A DNA stretch of 64,000 nt from Adineta ricciae (taxonomy: Eukaryota > Rotifera > Eurotatoria > Adinetida > Adinetidae), in NCBI GenBank assembly GCA_905250025.1, contig CAJNOJ010000033.1, positions 248,001 through 312,000 of the forward strand, in the 5' to 3' direction. Under the pieces are notes generated by a model, which ran no database searches, was not told the DNA's origin, and saw only the letters and a program-made list of their open reading frames with translations. The position numbers and the translations under genes were made by a program. Numbering within the stretch: the first letter of the stretch is position 1; every line of letters begins with the position of its first letter. Shown piece after piece: positions 11,750 through 24,045 of the stretch.

Positions 11750-13157
11750 ATGGTCGCACCATCAACTCAATTGCCACCGTCAACAAAAACAACCGTCGGA
11801 TCAACAGGCACTGTAGCTAAATGGGACTCTCGTTATGCCGGTCATGTTCCACATGACGCATCATATTATTCTAAGTGTTTACTTGGTGGTATTCTTGCTT
11901 GCGGTCTCACTCATACAGCCATCTGTCCATTGGATGTAACCAAATGTAATATGCAAGTACGTTACTCATGCAAATCAAATATATTTTCTTCTTCAAAATT
12001 TTCAGCTTCGGCGAAGTAGGAGATTTGACAGATATCATTTCAGGAAATACGATGATATTCAGTATAGTCTACAACTTCTTTTTGTTCTTGCCGATGTAGA
12101 TCGTGCAAAAATAAGTAAACATTTCGGATCTCTTCCGTTCTGTAGACATTACGTTGTCAATCTAATCTAAACGATAGAGAAGATCCTAACACACTGTTTC
12201 TCTGTCAAAACGACACAATAACGGAAACATCTATTGTAAAAAATCCTTTGCTCTTTTTCATAACAGGTCAATCCCGAAAAATACAAAGGTTTAGTTAAAG
12301 GTCTTAAACTGATTGTTGCCGAAGAAGGAAGTCAAGCTGTATGGAAAGGATGGTTACCAACATTCTTTGGTTACTCTGCACAAGGTGCATTCAAATATGG
12401 TCTCTACGAAGTATTCAAAGATCAATATGCTAATGCACTTGGCAAGGAAAATTTCGAAAAATACAAAGGTCTTGTTTGGTGTGCTGCATCAGCCTCTGCC
12501 GAAGTCTTCGCTGATATTGCTTTGTGTCCAATGGAGATGGTTAAAGTCAAAGTTCAAACAGCACCAAAAGGAACATTTCCAACTGCTTTTGGTCCAGCTT
12601 GGTCGCAAATGAGCACCCAGAGAGCAGAAACTGGCTTTCCATATCGATCACTTGTACCACTCTGGTCACGACAAGTTCCTTACACCGTAGCTAAATTCTT
12701 CTTCTTCGAAAAGGTTTGTTTCCTCGATAAAACTTGCCGAAATTTCCTTCTCATACACTACAATTTCAGGTCGTACAATTATTTTATACTTATGTGTTCA
12801 CACAACCAAAAGATACTTATTCAAAAACAACACAACTTGGTGTGACTTTCGCTTCTGGTTACACAGCCGGTGTTATTTGTGCTATCGTTTCTCATCCTGC
12901 TGATTCACTCGTATCACTTCTTGGCAAACCAGCAAACAAAGGCAAGAGCCTAGGACAAATCATCAACGAAACTGGATTTGCTAAACTTGCTACCAAGGTT
13001 TGCCTTATTTCTGTCTCTCACTTTACCAATCATCATTTGCTATTTCTAGGGTCTCGGTACTCGTATCATCATGATTGGTACATTGACTGGTCTTCAATGG
13101 TGGATCTACGATACCTTCAAGTCAGCTCTTGGTATGGGAACAACTGGTGGCAAATAA
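11750..13157 (+). CDS. SLC25A3: Mitochondrial phosphate carrier SLC25A3
   Basis: The spliced protein begins at [20 protein letters not shown] and ends at TAA 13155-13157. It has the three-fold mitochondrial carrier architecture. Signature blocks match the phosphate carrier: [19 protein letters not shown] in repeat 1, [20 protein letters not shown] in repeat 2, and [18 protein letters not shown] in repeat 3, then [18 protein letters not shown]. The protein imports phosphate with protons across the inner membrane for ATP synthesis. The first intron (about 11955-12267) is unusually long for this window; the other two are about 55 bp. The segment after repeat 2 ([19 protein letters not shown]) differs from the usual KEEG-type sequence. 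An acceptor-like CTAG lies about 30 nt upstream of the ATG. Confidence 0.96.
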
Positions 13158-16100
13158 AAATTTAGATCCTAATTTTGTCAACATAATTTACTTTTTCGTT
13201 TTTCTTTATGAAAATGAAAACTAGTAGCACAATGATTAGCACATTATGACCTATATTTCCTCTTGCCATTTTAGTTTTTTGTGAACATTTCTAGCCCCTA
13301 TTAAAAGAATTCTATCTAAGTTAAACTTAACTTCATTTCTGTTTCTCGGCAATCAATCAGAGTATCATTTGTTTGACATTATGTATCTACATGATCTTCA
13401 TTTGACTTAATGATTGCATTAGTCTAAATTTGAAATGAGAACAACACATTGGTTGATTTGTCTTCAAGAGATATATGGGTTTTGACTCGATACCTGTTCT
13501 CGTTCGAACAGAGTTGGTGTTTTAATAAACGTCGATTCAAAATTGAATATATTAATTGTTCGTTCATCAAGAAAAAAAGACAAGTGTCGATTTGAACAAC
13601 AATTGAGGTCTCGAAGGGTCAAATGTAGGGCTTCAGTCTCATGACATTAATTGACATTTTGAGTACTGATTGAAGCTCGCGGCTCTTACTTTTTTATCGA
13701 CACTATATGTCAGTTGTACTTGGGTGCAGATTGTGCAACTTTTTTTCGCCTTTCTAATAATAATGATGCAAGGTCTTTTGAACATACATATTGTCAAAGT
13801 ACAATGATAAACGAGAACTTCTTTTTTTCTACATTCAAAGTCGTTATTTGATCAAATTTTGATTCAAGAAAAGCGTAGATCGTACATACGGTCAACACAA
13901 CTTATAGTAGACTAAGCTTTATCAAGTGATACTTCATTGATTTCTATTCAGTGTCGCCCTCTCGAGCACGAGAAACAAGAAACAAACGTGATTCACACTG
14001 ATTTGAGGATGTACATATATGTACTTGACAATATATCACCCATCGATGTTACCAATTCTATCTCTCTTTCTCTTATTCTATTCTTTCTTCCTCTTCGCAA
14101 TCTATTAAAATCTACCTGTGTGTCGCACACTGCCTATTACCATTCTTCAATATCTGCGCAGTAACATATTTTTTTCTCTTTCATTCTATATTTACATTCT
14201 TGTCAACCATTGCTTCATTCGTCTATAGTCAAAATTCGAAGAAATCGATTTTTTTTCCATTTACTAAGCCTCTCTCGATTGTGGTTGTGATTTCCAAGCA
14301 TTCGATGACTTATGGATGAATCATATATTGTTTTCGTATCTTTTAAATTTACAAGACGAACAATAACATAGATCACACGCTAACTAGTCTTTTTTCTCTT
14401 TCTTGCGCATTTCTTTTCTCAGATTACATCGAATAGACATAACGAGGTCGATGTGTATACATGTATTCAGGGTTTTTTTCTATTCGCAAAGTGTACATTT
14501 GGATTGAGACCAAGTCATAGCACGATTAGAACTATTTGAAGAAAAAAAAATGACCTATTATCTATATTTTAATCTCGTCAAATATGTTTTAATAATATAT
14601 GTCTAAAACACTTCTACTTCAGATAAATCGTTTTCACAAAGATTAATGAAAAGAAAAATTATTGAAGCATTTTATTGATATATTGCCACAACAATATCAA
14701 ATCGTAGCTGAGACAAATTTATCTTCATCTATATTGAAAGTAAGATTTTCCATTTTCATCTCAAAGAGCTTTTTAAACAAAGGAAAGGACATTTCGGATC
14801 ACAGTAGCATATTTGTTTCTCCAGAATAAATGACAAAATTGGCAATGTACTGCTTCACTCTCTCTCTCTCTCTCCTCTTTCGAATGTCATATGCAGCCAT
14901 ACACACACGTTCTTGCTATCTTATTTCAATACAATCGTGTCAATAAATACGCTTTAAGGGTCGACAATGAAAGACAATACAACAAGTAGATATTAACTGA
15001 CGGGAAAATTTTAGGTGAAAAAGATGTAGGTGAATTTTTCTGTTATTTTTCTCTCATTTGATTACTAGTGACTGTTCAAAAAAGATATGCTTTTAGCTAC
15101 AAATAATCATGGTGAGAAATACAAATATTGTTCTCCTTTACATTCAATTGATAGAGATCAAGTTTAGTCGAAAGATATCTTGTTCTTATTTAGTGTTACA
15201 GTGAGTCAATAGAAAAATATCACTCGGTAGATTATAAATTAGTGAAATAATGAGAAAAGAGTCATTGAGTAAATTAGGGATGAGTAGGTTTATTAAAACG
15301 GTAAAAATTATCGGAAAAGATCAAAGGGCAGATAGATGGAGCACGCACATTACTGTTTGTGTATCCGATATATACGTATGTATGTATGTGTGTGAACGAA
15401 TCAAAAGAAAGAAAACTGGATTATATTCATTACGTCATTTGTTGGTAATGTCCTAAACAGAATCGTCCGTGTAAATTTCAATCGACGACAGACGGTAGAA
15501 AAATCGGATTGGGCTTCTGTGTTGGTATTTTCCGAGTTAGTGTTAACGATACTGCAGATAACTATGTTTGTAGTGTCTATCAAAACCTATCCTAGTCATT
15601 TTACGATGAGATTTATTTTGAATACTGCGAGATAGTGAGCCGTCGAGTTTTACTAGATCTGATTTATATCTTCATGTTTTACTCTTGCTCTGATTGTGGC
15701 ATTGGCGATCAGTTTCGTAGTCGCTAGTGCTATAGATTAGTAAATGTCCGAAAATTATGAAGTTCCATCTTACGATTCGCATTTCGTGCATAAATAACGA
15801 CGATTTTTCGTTACATTTGTTTTTTATTTCATTAGTCGTTCTTGTTTGAAATTTTTTTTCTGACGATTCTGACATCTCTTGTGACTGCCCTCCTGTAGGA
15901 ATTATTGATGAACAAACGCGAATTTTCAAATCGTAGTGAGGTTGTCTAGATAAACTCGTGATCGCACTAGCAAAAGATGTAGAATATCATGTAAAAGTGG
16001 GATAAATCTATTATTTATACTCTAGATTCGATTTTAAATCTGTATAAGTAGATCATCCTTATCAATACGTTGGGTGTGTATTTGAAGTAAGCAATCGATG

Positions 16101-16391
16101 ACGATCGGTCTGATTTTAAAAAATTTTAAATCATAGCAATATTTGTCCAGGTGTTTGCATTTCGATCGTCATGTGATTATTACTACATTCGAGACAGCTC
16201 ACCTGTTATGACCTACACTCTATCTTGGAGAACAGATTGAGCAAACGAAATACTTCATTAGATTGTTAACTACCGAGCGATACAAAATAGTTGATTAGAA
16301 ACGAAAACAGGCGCTCTTTCTCGAATCTCTATCTTCTATTGAATTGTTGACAAGATCATTGAATTCCATCATCCATCTAATCTTATTATAG
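13158..16391. other. Gene-poor 3.2 kb region
   Basis: This is the longest stretch without a recognisable gene. Open frames here are short and low in information. The 85-residue frame at 15672-15929 (-) does not begin with ATG. A CT tract (14858-14874) and short GTAT/TATG runs near 15375 are visible. The part next to 16391 must include the RdRP upstream region. I see no tRNA-like folds, no terminal repeats and no transposon coding. Confidence 0.6.
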
Positions 16392-19300
16392 ATGACTGAC
16401 GAACTATCTTCTTCTTCATCTTGTGCCCAATTGAGTATAATCGTTGATTTAACAACATCATCTTTCGATTTTAAAACGCTATACAATCATTTATCATCAC
16501 AACCACCAACGAACAGTGATCATCATCATTGGCATTTCGGTGGCCTACGTTCCTACACAATCCCATTTCAATCGACTCACGATGAAACAACTATCAATTG
16601 TGTTATATCCAAGTTAAAATTATTACAAAATCACTTATCTATATTACCACCATTTTGGATTTGTTATAAGAAAAGTCAACCACAAGCAGCACAACAGTCG
16701 ACACTCCCACTACCGCCAACAACAACCGAGGTTATTCGTAAAAATGTAAAATTGGCAAAGTTTTATACGAATAATGGATTCGATATGGAATACACAAGTG
16801 GTGCACTAGTTGAAATAAATAAGTACATCTGGGACGTTCAAACACAAATAAAAGAAACTTGGCGTTTAGTTTTTTATCATGATAAAATCGATATTGATTA
16901 CGGTTGTAAAGAGAAAAAACTGCGGAAAACATTAAAAGCTGAAATGATGGATAGATGTGCTCTTATAATGACACAAAAGGATGGTTTTACTCTCTTTATT
17001 AACATGAGTGGAAATCCCATTGACTACGAAGCTGTGAATTGCGGCATTTCTCAGAACACAGCCGATGATGGTAAAGAGATATTCTCGTAGCAAAAAAAAA
17101 CATTTCAATCCAATCAATAAGGTTTTCTTTTGTAGAATTATATTCTCTCACACGTAAATCTAATGAATCACCTTCTTCATATATTCGCACTGCACCTCGA
17201 GAATCGCAACCATTCTATTCAACTATTCGTCTTACTATTTCACTTTCCAATCAATTTAATGAGAATAATATCATGACACATCATAGTGATGAATATAATT
17301 GCGAACAATTACAACGTTTAAATTCATGTTATACCCAATTCATTGAATTCTTCCATCGAAATCATATAAATGATTGCTTTGGAATCATTTTAAGTATCCC
17401 ATCCACAGTCGATCATACCGTTACAGCATCGTCGGTAATGCCTAAGGGTGCAACGTCTTTTATCAAACAGTATTGTTGGCAAATGCTAATGTCAATTGGT
17501 TATCGTTTTCAGCAACGGTTAACAACAGATTTTATTCACCAACTGAATCTAATCGATGATGATGATGAATTTTATCAGGTAATTGCTCTTTTCGAGATGT
17601 GTAACATTGCTACCTGACGAAGTTTTACTTTTGATCGAAGTCTATTGAATTCGAAAGACAAAATCAGATATTATTATCATAGGTTTTATTATCTAGACAT
17701 CACTACACATATGGCGTCGGTCAAGTGAATATTATTTTATCGATTTACTTGATGAATTACGTCGTTATCGAGAGAAATTAGCTGCTTTAACAAATGCGCC
17801 ATCATCATCATCATCACCTACTGCTTCGTCCCATAGTTTTCAACAACAAGGAGTTAAAAAAGAAGAAGGCGATCAAGAACGTTGGAGTATTCACACACCA
17901 CCACGTCATTATGCCTATGTACCATCAGTGACATTGACGCCAACAACGATTTGTGTAAATCCATTTAAATTGGTCAAGACCAATCGTGTTTTACGTGAGC
18001 CACAGTTCGGTGGTAATCTCATGTTTGCTCTTGTCGATGTCAAAGATGAAAATGGCACGATGGATTTGTTTCCACATGACTGTATGTTGACGATGAGAAT
18101 GATCAGTTCATATGTATTGTTGTTTTGCATGTTGGATATTTAGATCGTTCTCTACGTTGGAAAACTGAAATGTTACTCGAATCAGGCTTCGATTTGGGAA
18201 TCAAAGGTCGTACTTATCGTTATTTACATCATTCACAATCTCAATTGAAAGACAAACAGTTCTGGTTTTATCATCATAACGGTGAAACGAATTTCTCTTT
18301 TGAAGAAGCATTCGCATGGATGGGTGATTTTCAAGAAGAAAGAATTGTTGCTAAACATGCTGCACGTATTGCACAATGTTTCACCAGCGCTGAAGCAACA
18401 ATTCAAGTAGAATAGTCGACTTTGATCTTATCTTACTTCGTTCTATTGTTGTAGGTTCCATCAGATAAAGTGGAATATATTGAGGACATTCACACAGATG
18501 ATCGAAAGTATAATTTCACTGATGGCGTTGGAACGATGTCAACGATTATACGTGATAATGTAAGACTACCGCTATTGTCATTCAACTGAAAGATTACCAT
18601 TCGCCCACTCATTAGATCAATCCATATCGACAATTTTCAGCTATTCAAATTCGTTATGGTGGATGTAAAGGAGTCATATCCGTGAATCCTGATTTAGATA
18701 ACTCACCCCATCAATTACGTATTCGGCAATCGATGAGAAAATTCAAATGTTCGCATGATATTCTGGAATTATGTCGTATTTCAAAACCACGTGAATGATT
18801 CATTTGATTTCATTTGACTTATATATATAAGCTATCTCTTTCTGCTCAGGCCCGTTGTATTTGAATCGGCAAATTATTGTTCTACTCTCTCATCGTGGCA
18901 TTGATGATCGTACATTTCTTTTATTGCAAAATCAACATCAACAAATGCTGTCCGAATCGTTAGTATATCCTACACGTGCATACGAGCTGTTAGCAGAGAA
19001 ATTAAATCGAAATTTATTTCCTATGCGCACATTGATTAACGATGCACATGTGAACATAATTCAAGAACCTTTCTTTCGTCAGTTAATTATAACAACGAGC
19101 AAATTCGAATTAGCACAAATGCGTGAACGTACACGTTTGAAATTGCCAAGAAATACCGCGAGAAATATGATTGGAATCGTCGATGAATATGGCATTTTAG
19201 AATATGGGCAAGGTACAAACATGATTTCATCGAACTACTCATGATCATATATGTTTTGCTTGTTTAGTTTTTATCCAGTACACAGAATTGCATGGAGATT

Positions 19301-21240
19301 TCTTAGATGATGAAAATGGTAGCAGCAATGATCCATCGTTAACACCACAACCGGAAAAAACCATTATTCTTGAACAGCCCGTTGTTGTAACTAAAAACCC
19401 ATGTCATCATCCAGGCGATATTCGAGTTTTTTCAGCTGTCGATGTACCACGCTTACGACATCTCAAAGATGTTATTGTTTTTCCTCAACGAGGTAAACGG
19501 CCACATCCAAACGAAATCTCAGGTTCAGATCTTGATGGTAATTCCACTAGAAACTCCTTTTCAATCGATTGAAACGATTTGCTTTAGGTGATGAATATGC
19601 CGTCATTTGGCATTCGGCATTTATTCCTAAAACGCCTAATGATATTCCGTATGATTACGATTCTCAAACGCCCATGTTACGTGTCGTCGATCGACCGGTT
19701 AATCGAGCAGATATTCAAGCCACAGTTTTAGATATCAGTGAACAATCATGTGTAGGAAAACTGTGCTCACTGCATTTAGCTAATATGGATGTTTACGGTG
19801 TGGCACATCCGAAAACATTAGCTATTGCTGGACACATTTCTGAAGAGCTAGACGCACCAAAAACGGGACAACATCCATTAACACCAAAACAAATCGCTCT
19901 TTTACAAGCAGAATTGGGAAATGAACGACCCGATTATTTCGACAAACCTTATTATAAACTTTACCCATCCAAACATGTGCTTGGTAAGTGAAAAGAAGCC
20001 GTTGTCATTCTTAAAGTTATCCAGATGACTCTTCTAGGTCAATTATTTCGTTCATCTCTTCGCTTTGAGCCTAATTGGACAGCGATTCAAATTCCACCAA
20101 CAACTATATGTCCAGCGCCAATCGATTCATTGCTAGTTCATGATATGCACAGTGATTATGCATCATCCGTTGATGAATTAGCTCGAACTTATCGTGAAGC
20201 AATTATGGATATTATGTATGTATATCGCTTTTCATCGGATGTGGATTTACTTTGTCGATTTGATTCATCTTCAACGCAACACAAAACACCGCTAAGCAAA
20301 CAACAAACCGAGTCGGCATGTCTAATTGCCGATTCTGCTCAAGTCGAATTGAAACAACTGATCCGACGTATACGTCGTTTATTCTATCATGAATTTCGTT
20401 TCTGCGACAAGACACATTCCAATCGTTGTCATACAAATTGTACTCAATGTGCCGAGAAGAAAATGGCGAAAGCTAGCGCACTGTATCTTTTGTGTTATAC
20501 AGACACACGTCATGCTCGACGTATGCTAAGTTTACCATGGTTATTTGCATCCCTACTGATTGAAACAAGAAAACTGAATATTAAAAAGCAAACGAAATTA
20601 TGTAAGTTTAGAAATAAAGCAACCACGTCGAGTCGATCACTCTGCTTTTCTTCTAGTATCACCTGCACTTGTTGCACAAATGCTGGAAATACAACCATAT
20701 CGTTTAATTGGTCAATCATTACATAGCGCACTGGGCATTCTCTTTGATAAATCAAAAACCTTCTATTTCCATCATACATACGTATCGAACAAACCAAATG
20801 TCGTCACCGTTTCACTCGGACCAACATCAACAGCCAAACGTCTGTTATTGAAACGTGAAATTTCTTTATTGGATTATTTTATTCTGGAAATTCTTCATCA
20901 TTATGTCCATGAATCATTATCAAAAGAACGTTCACCAATAACAGCATCGAGACCCTTACTGTTAGAACCGATTTGGCAACACATACTAACACGATTTATT
21001 CTCGGTGAATGTTCACCATTAGTTTTGATTACAACACATTCAGATATGAATTCAACAATCAAAACTTGTGAAAATTGGTCCGATGAACAAGCCTGCAAAA
21101 CACTGCAACGTCTATTGGAAATTACTGTTCAATGTGCTGATCATGGCAACGATTCCACGGATTACGCACATGCAAATGAATATCTTATTTGTGCACTTCA
21201 ACAAATGGCTACAACTGGTTCGTTATTTGCAAATGCTTAA
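16392..21240 (+). CDS. Cellular RNA-dependent RNA polymerase (RDR/EGO-1/QDE-1 family)
   Basis: A single gene of about 1,430 residues with about ten introns runs from ATG 16392 to TAA 21238-21240. The central and C-terminal part is the eukaryotic two-barrel RdRP domain. Readable blocks include [43 protein letters not shown] and [20 protein letters not shown], with the catalytic motif DLDGDEY near 19528-19600. A 50-bp intron (19538-19587) splits the codons of that motif. The N-terminal 450 residues show no domain I recognise. Such polymerases make dsRNA from silencing targets to amplify siRNA. They are known in nematodes, plants, fungi and bdelloids but missing from vertebrates and insects. An acceptor-like TATAG abuts the start codon. 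It appears intact. Confidence 0.93.
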
Positions 21241-22330
21241 AAGAAAAGCCAACATTGGTTTACCAAACCCAGTGATATATAAATATATTTATTTATCCTT
21301 TTTTCTTTTGACACGAACTATTTGTATTTGATATCAGACGAGTAGTCAGTGTGTGCTGTGATGATTTTTCAAGCGTATTTTCTTTTTCCTCTTCTTCTTT
21401 TGTTGCTATGGACAGTTCTCACATTTCGAGGAATGTCGATGACTGTCTATGTTTCTTTTTTTCATATTTTTTGCGTAGAGTTGTAAGAAAAAAAAACTTC
21501 TGAAAAATAGACTTTAGACTGCAGAAAAAAGTAAATCTAGGCCGTCAGGATATCATATCGAGAGAGACAAGTCTGTAGTAGAATGTTCCAGCAAATGATA
21601 TTTTTGCACTCTCAATTCAAATGAAATATGAAATTCAAGATAGTTCTATTGATGTGAGATAGTATCGAGATTAAATCAAGCTAAATTAACTTCTATAGCC
21701 TTTTCTTATTCAATAGGCAGTGAGTAGAGAAAAATATATGCATCCGTACTCTTTGATCAAGCACAATAATTAATGAAGCATATCAATACCTAATGAATGA
21801 TGCCTGGAGTCAGTAAATCGATCTATGTAATGATTGATATTCTTAAATGAGCAAAGAAAATGTATTCAGTATAAAAATAGTCAGTTAATCACGTTTTCTT
21901 TTTCATTGGCTTCTCCACAATATATTTTCGCTCTCGCCGGCCTTCATCATTCATCATGTACTTGCCATCGATCATACAATCTAATCATATAATAATAACT
22001 TCAATTGAATTCCAATAAAGAAAAAGAGAACAGCCGAAGAGAAAAAACGTGTCTACGCTGTGCTCTCGATTACTTTCAACGATATTTGTAGAGATCCACA
22101 GATGATGCCAAGCAATACAGCTGCTATGTCAATGAAAGGACAAATGGAATCTCTTGAGACTAGATAAAAAAATGCGAATTTGTTTTCATAAATAAGTTTA
22201 TTGAGGAATAGTTTTGGTTGTGACGAACATTTATATTGGTAACTACATGACTAAGAGCGGATATATATATATATATATATATTTATAGAGGGATAAAAGG
22301 ACAGAAGAAGTTAAGTTTCGCAGAAATAAG
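21241..22330. other. Convergent intergenic region with (AT)n
   Basis: This 1.1 kb separates the RdRP (+) and GFRP-like (-) 3' ends. It contains an (AT)n tract at 22261-22282 and A/T-rich sequence. No ORF with recognisable content is seen. Confidence 0.6.
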
Positions 22331-22759
22331 TTATTTTTCTTCTTCTTCTTCCTCTTCTTCTTCACCTGGCTCTTCATCTCCACCATCGGCTGGATTTTCA
22401 TCTTCATCTGGTTTGGCAGGTGTTGGATGATGTCCACCGCTAGGTGTTGGTCCACTTGAACCACCTTCGTCTGTTTTGGTCAACATCCATAATTTACGAC
22501 TACCGGCCTTGCTTTCACTTGTTACGCTAAAACCGGCACGTTTGAATGTTTCCAAAACGTGTGCAGCTCCATCGGTGCATTGTACACCTTTTTCGTGATC
22601 ACATAATTTTTCATTTCCACATGATTCTTGTAGAAACTGGATAATTTCTGGTTGAATACGGTAATTTTTCACACCAGTACTATGAACAATTGTTGGTCCT
22701 GATTGTTCTTGTGATTCTTCACAAGAGATTGTTATGGTTGTATTCATTGCCAAAGCCAT
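22331..22759 (-). CDS. GCHFR: GTP cyclohydrolase I feedback regulatory protein-like, with acidic tail
   Basis: A 142-residue intronless ORF. Residues about 20-97 resemble GFRP. GPTIV...PEIIQFL matches GPTMV...PELMQHL. Further on, HVLETFKRAGFSVTSESKAG and LWMLTK match the IVLDKLERRGFRVLSMTGVG and LVWCLHK region. GFRP binds GTP cyclohydrolase I and mediates inhibition by tetrahydrobiopterin and stimulation by phenylalanine. Vertebrate GFRP is about 84 residues and ends after this region. Here about 45 residues follow: a Gly/Ser/Pro linker and a tail of nearly continuous Glu (22334-22375) encoded by a TTC/TCC-rich tract. Either the ATG at 22759 or the in-frame ATG four codons later could be used. 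The similarity is by eye, so this is a probable assignment. Confidence 0.65.
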   Translation of the reverse strand: MALAMNTTITISCEESQEQSGPTIVHSTGVKNYRIQPEIIQFLQESCGNEKLCDHEKGVQCTDGAAHVLETFKRAGFSVTSESKAGSRKLWMLTKTDEGGSSGPTPSGGHHPTPAKPDEDENPADGGDEEPGEEEEEEEEEK

Positions 22760-24045
22760 GATTCGTACTTTTGTCTAATATACAACGCAAAATGATAACA
22801 AATTTTACTGTATGAATGTTTTACCTTTATATATAGATGAAAGGAGTAGACCTTGAAAAACAAGTATGTGTGTGTCTGTCTGTATGTGACTTGAATATAT
22901 ATATATATGCGTTTGTGTGAGCGAGAACGACGAATTCACCATTTGCCTAGCATCGGGAGTAGAAAAAAAAGCCGAGAATCAGGAACGCAAAAAAAAATAC
23001 GCAAAAAAATGAGAGAAAAAAAAGAGAAAATAGTTTCTTTTCTTTATGGTATGTTATTTGACGAAAGCTAAAAGTTTTTCCTGCTTACTAAAACATGTGC
23101 TAATATAATTCTATTAATCGAACTGAAAATCTCTAACAATATAGAGCAAAATTTCAATGTCTATTTATCAAAATACCGTGATGATTTTCATTTTTCACTA
23201 CGAAGATTTGTCTCACAACGATCTTATATTCACATACTACAAAGAATTAGTTTAGTAAGTTAAAGAATAGTATTTCTCGGTGTTCTCGTTCACTCCGAAA
23301 TTCCATCCGCTCGCACTGTAAACAGAATATGCTAAAGTATTTTGTTTCATTCTGTACATTACAACAAAATATGCAGCAGCATATGAAATTTATGCATGTC
23401 TAATTGCTTCACAATCACTAGTAATACAACACAAAGCATTGCGTGATAGCATCAACTTGAAATAGACAAAAACAAAATACTTCACGAACAATCAGCATAT
23501 TTTCCTATTCAAAACGGCAAATTGTATTTAATGGCACAACTAATATGCATGAAGTCACTCAGATGGCACATTTCAGCATGTTAACCTACTTCCATTGTCT
23601 CAGAGCGTATTCATTGATTTTTACGTGCGTTTCGCACATCCAAGTAGTCGAACTTTGATGATACTTAATACTGATTGCCTAAAATAATCGTTTTTTTTTT
23701 GCAAAATCAGGTCTATTTTCTTTATCGAGTGTTAATAAAAACAAACAACAAATGTCGTTGATGAGAACTCAGTGACAACAACGATTATGGCTTTGGAAAA
23801 CAAACAAGAAAAGACATTCATACACGAAGCAAATTAGAAAAGATTCTTTTGTTGAGATACATTGTACAAATTCGCGGAATAAAAGTATCGAATGCGATGA
23901 TTATGAAATTGAAGAATAGAGAAAAAGAAAACGAAAAGACAAAAGGCACAGGTTTTGGTCTTATCTGCTTTGTTGGCACAAACCGTATCGCAGACAGAAA
24001 ATTTATGAAATGCACTCGATTTTTGACTGATAAGGTTCCTCGTTA
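22760..24045. other. AT-rich intergenic region
   Basis: This 1.3 kb separates the GFRP-like start from the ninjurin 3' end. It contains short (AT)n and A-rich runs near 22897-23040 and a small inverted repeat at 23369-23384. No coding signal is seen; the frame at 23849-24055 (+) is low-complexity K/E/R. Its right part holds the GFRP-like upstream region. Confidence 0.55.

Noticed and set aside
15672-15929. 85-codon minus-strand frame in the gene-poor region
   Set aside because: Begins with TTG, no splice partners, no recognisable family.
22261-22282. AT dinucleotide run as an origin or element boundary
   Set aside because: Simple repeats of this length are common in this window and have no associated features.
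23369-23384. Inverted repeat ATATGC-AGCA-GCATAT
   Set aside because: Six-base arms are expected by chance in AT-rich sequence and nothing functional surrounds it.
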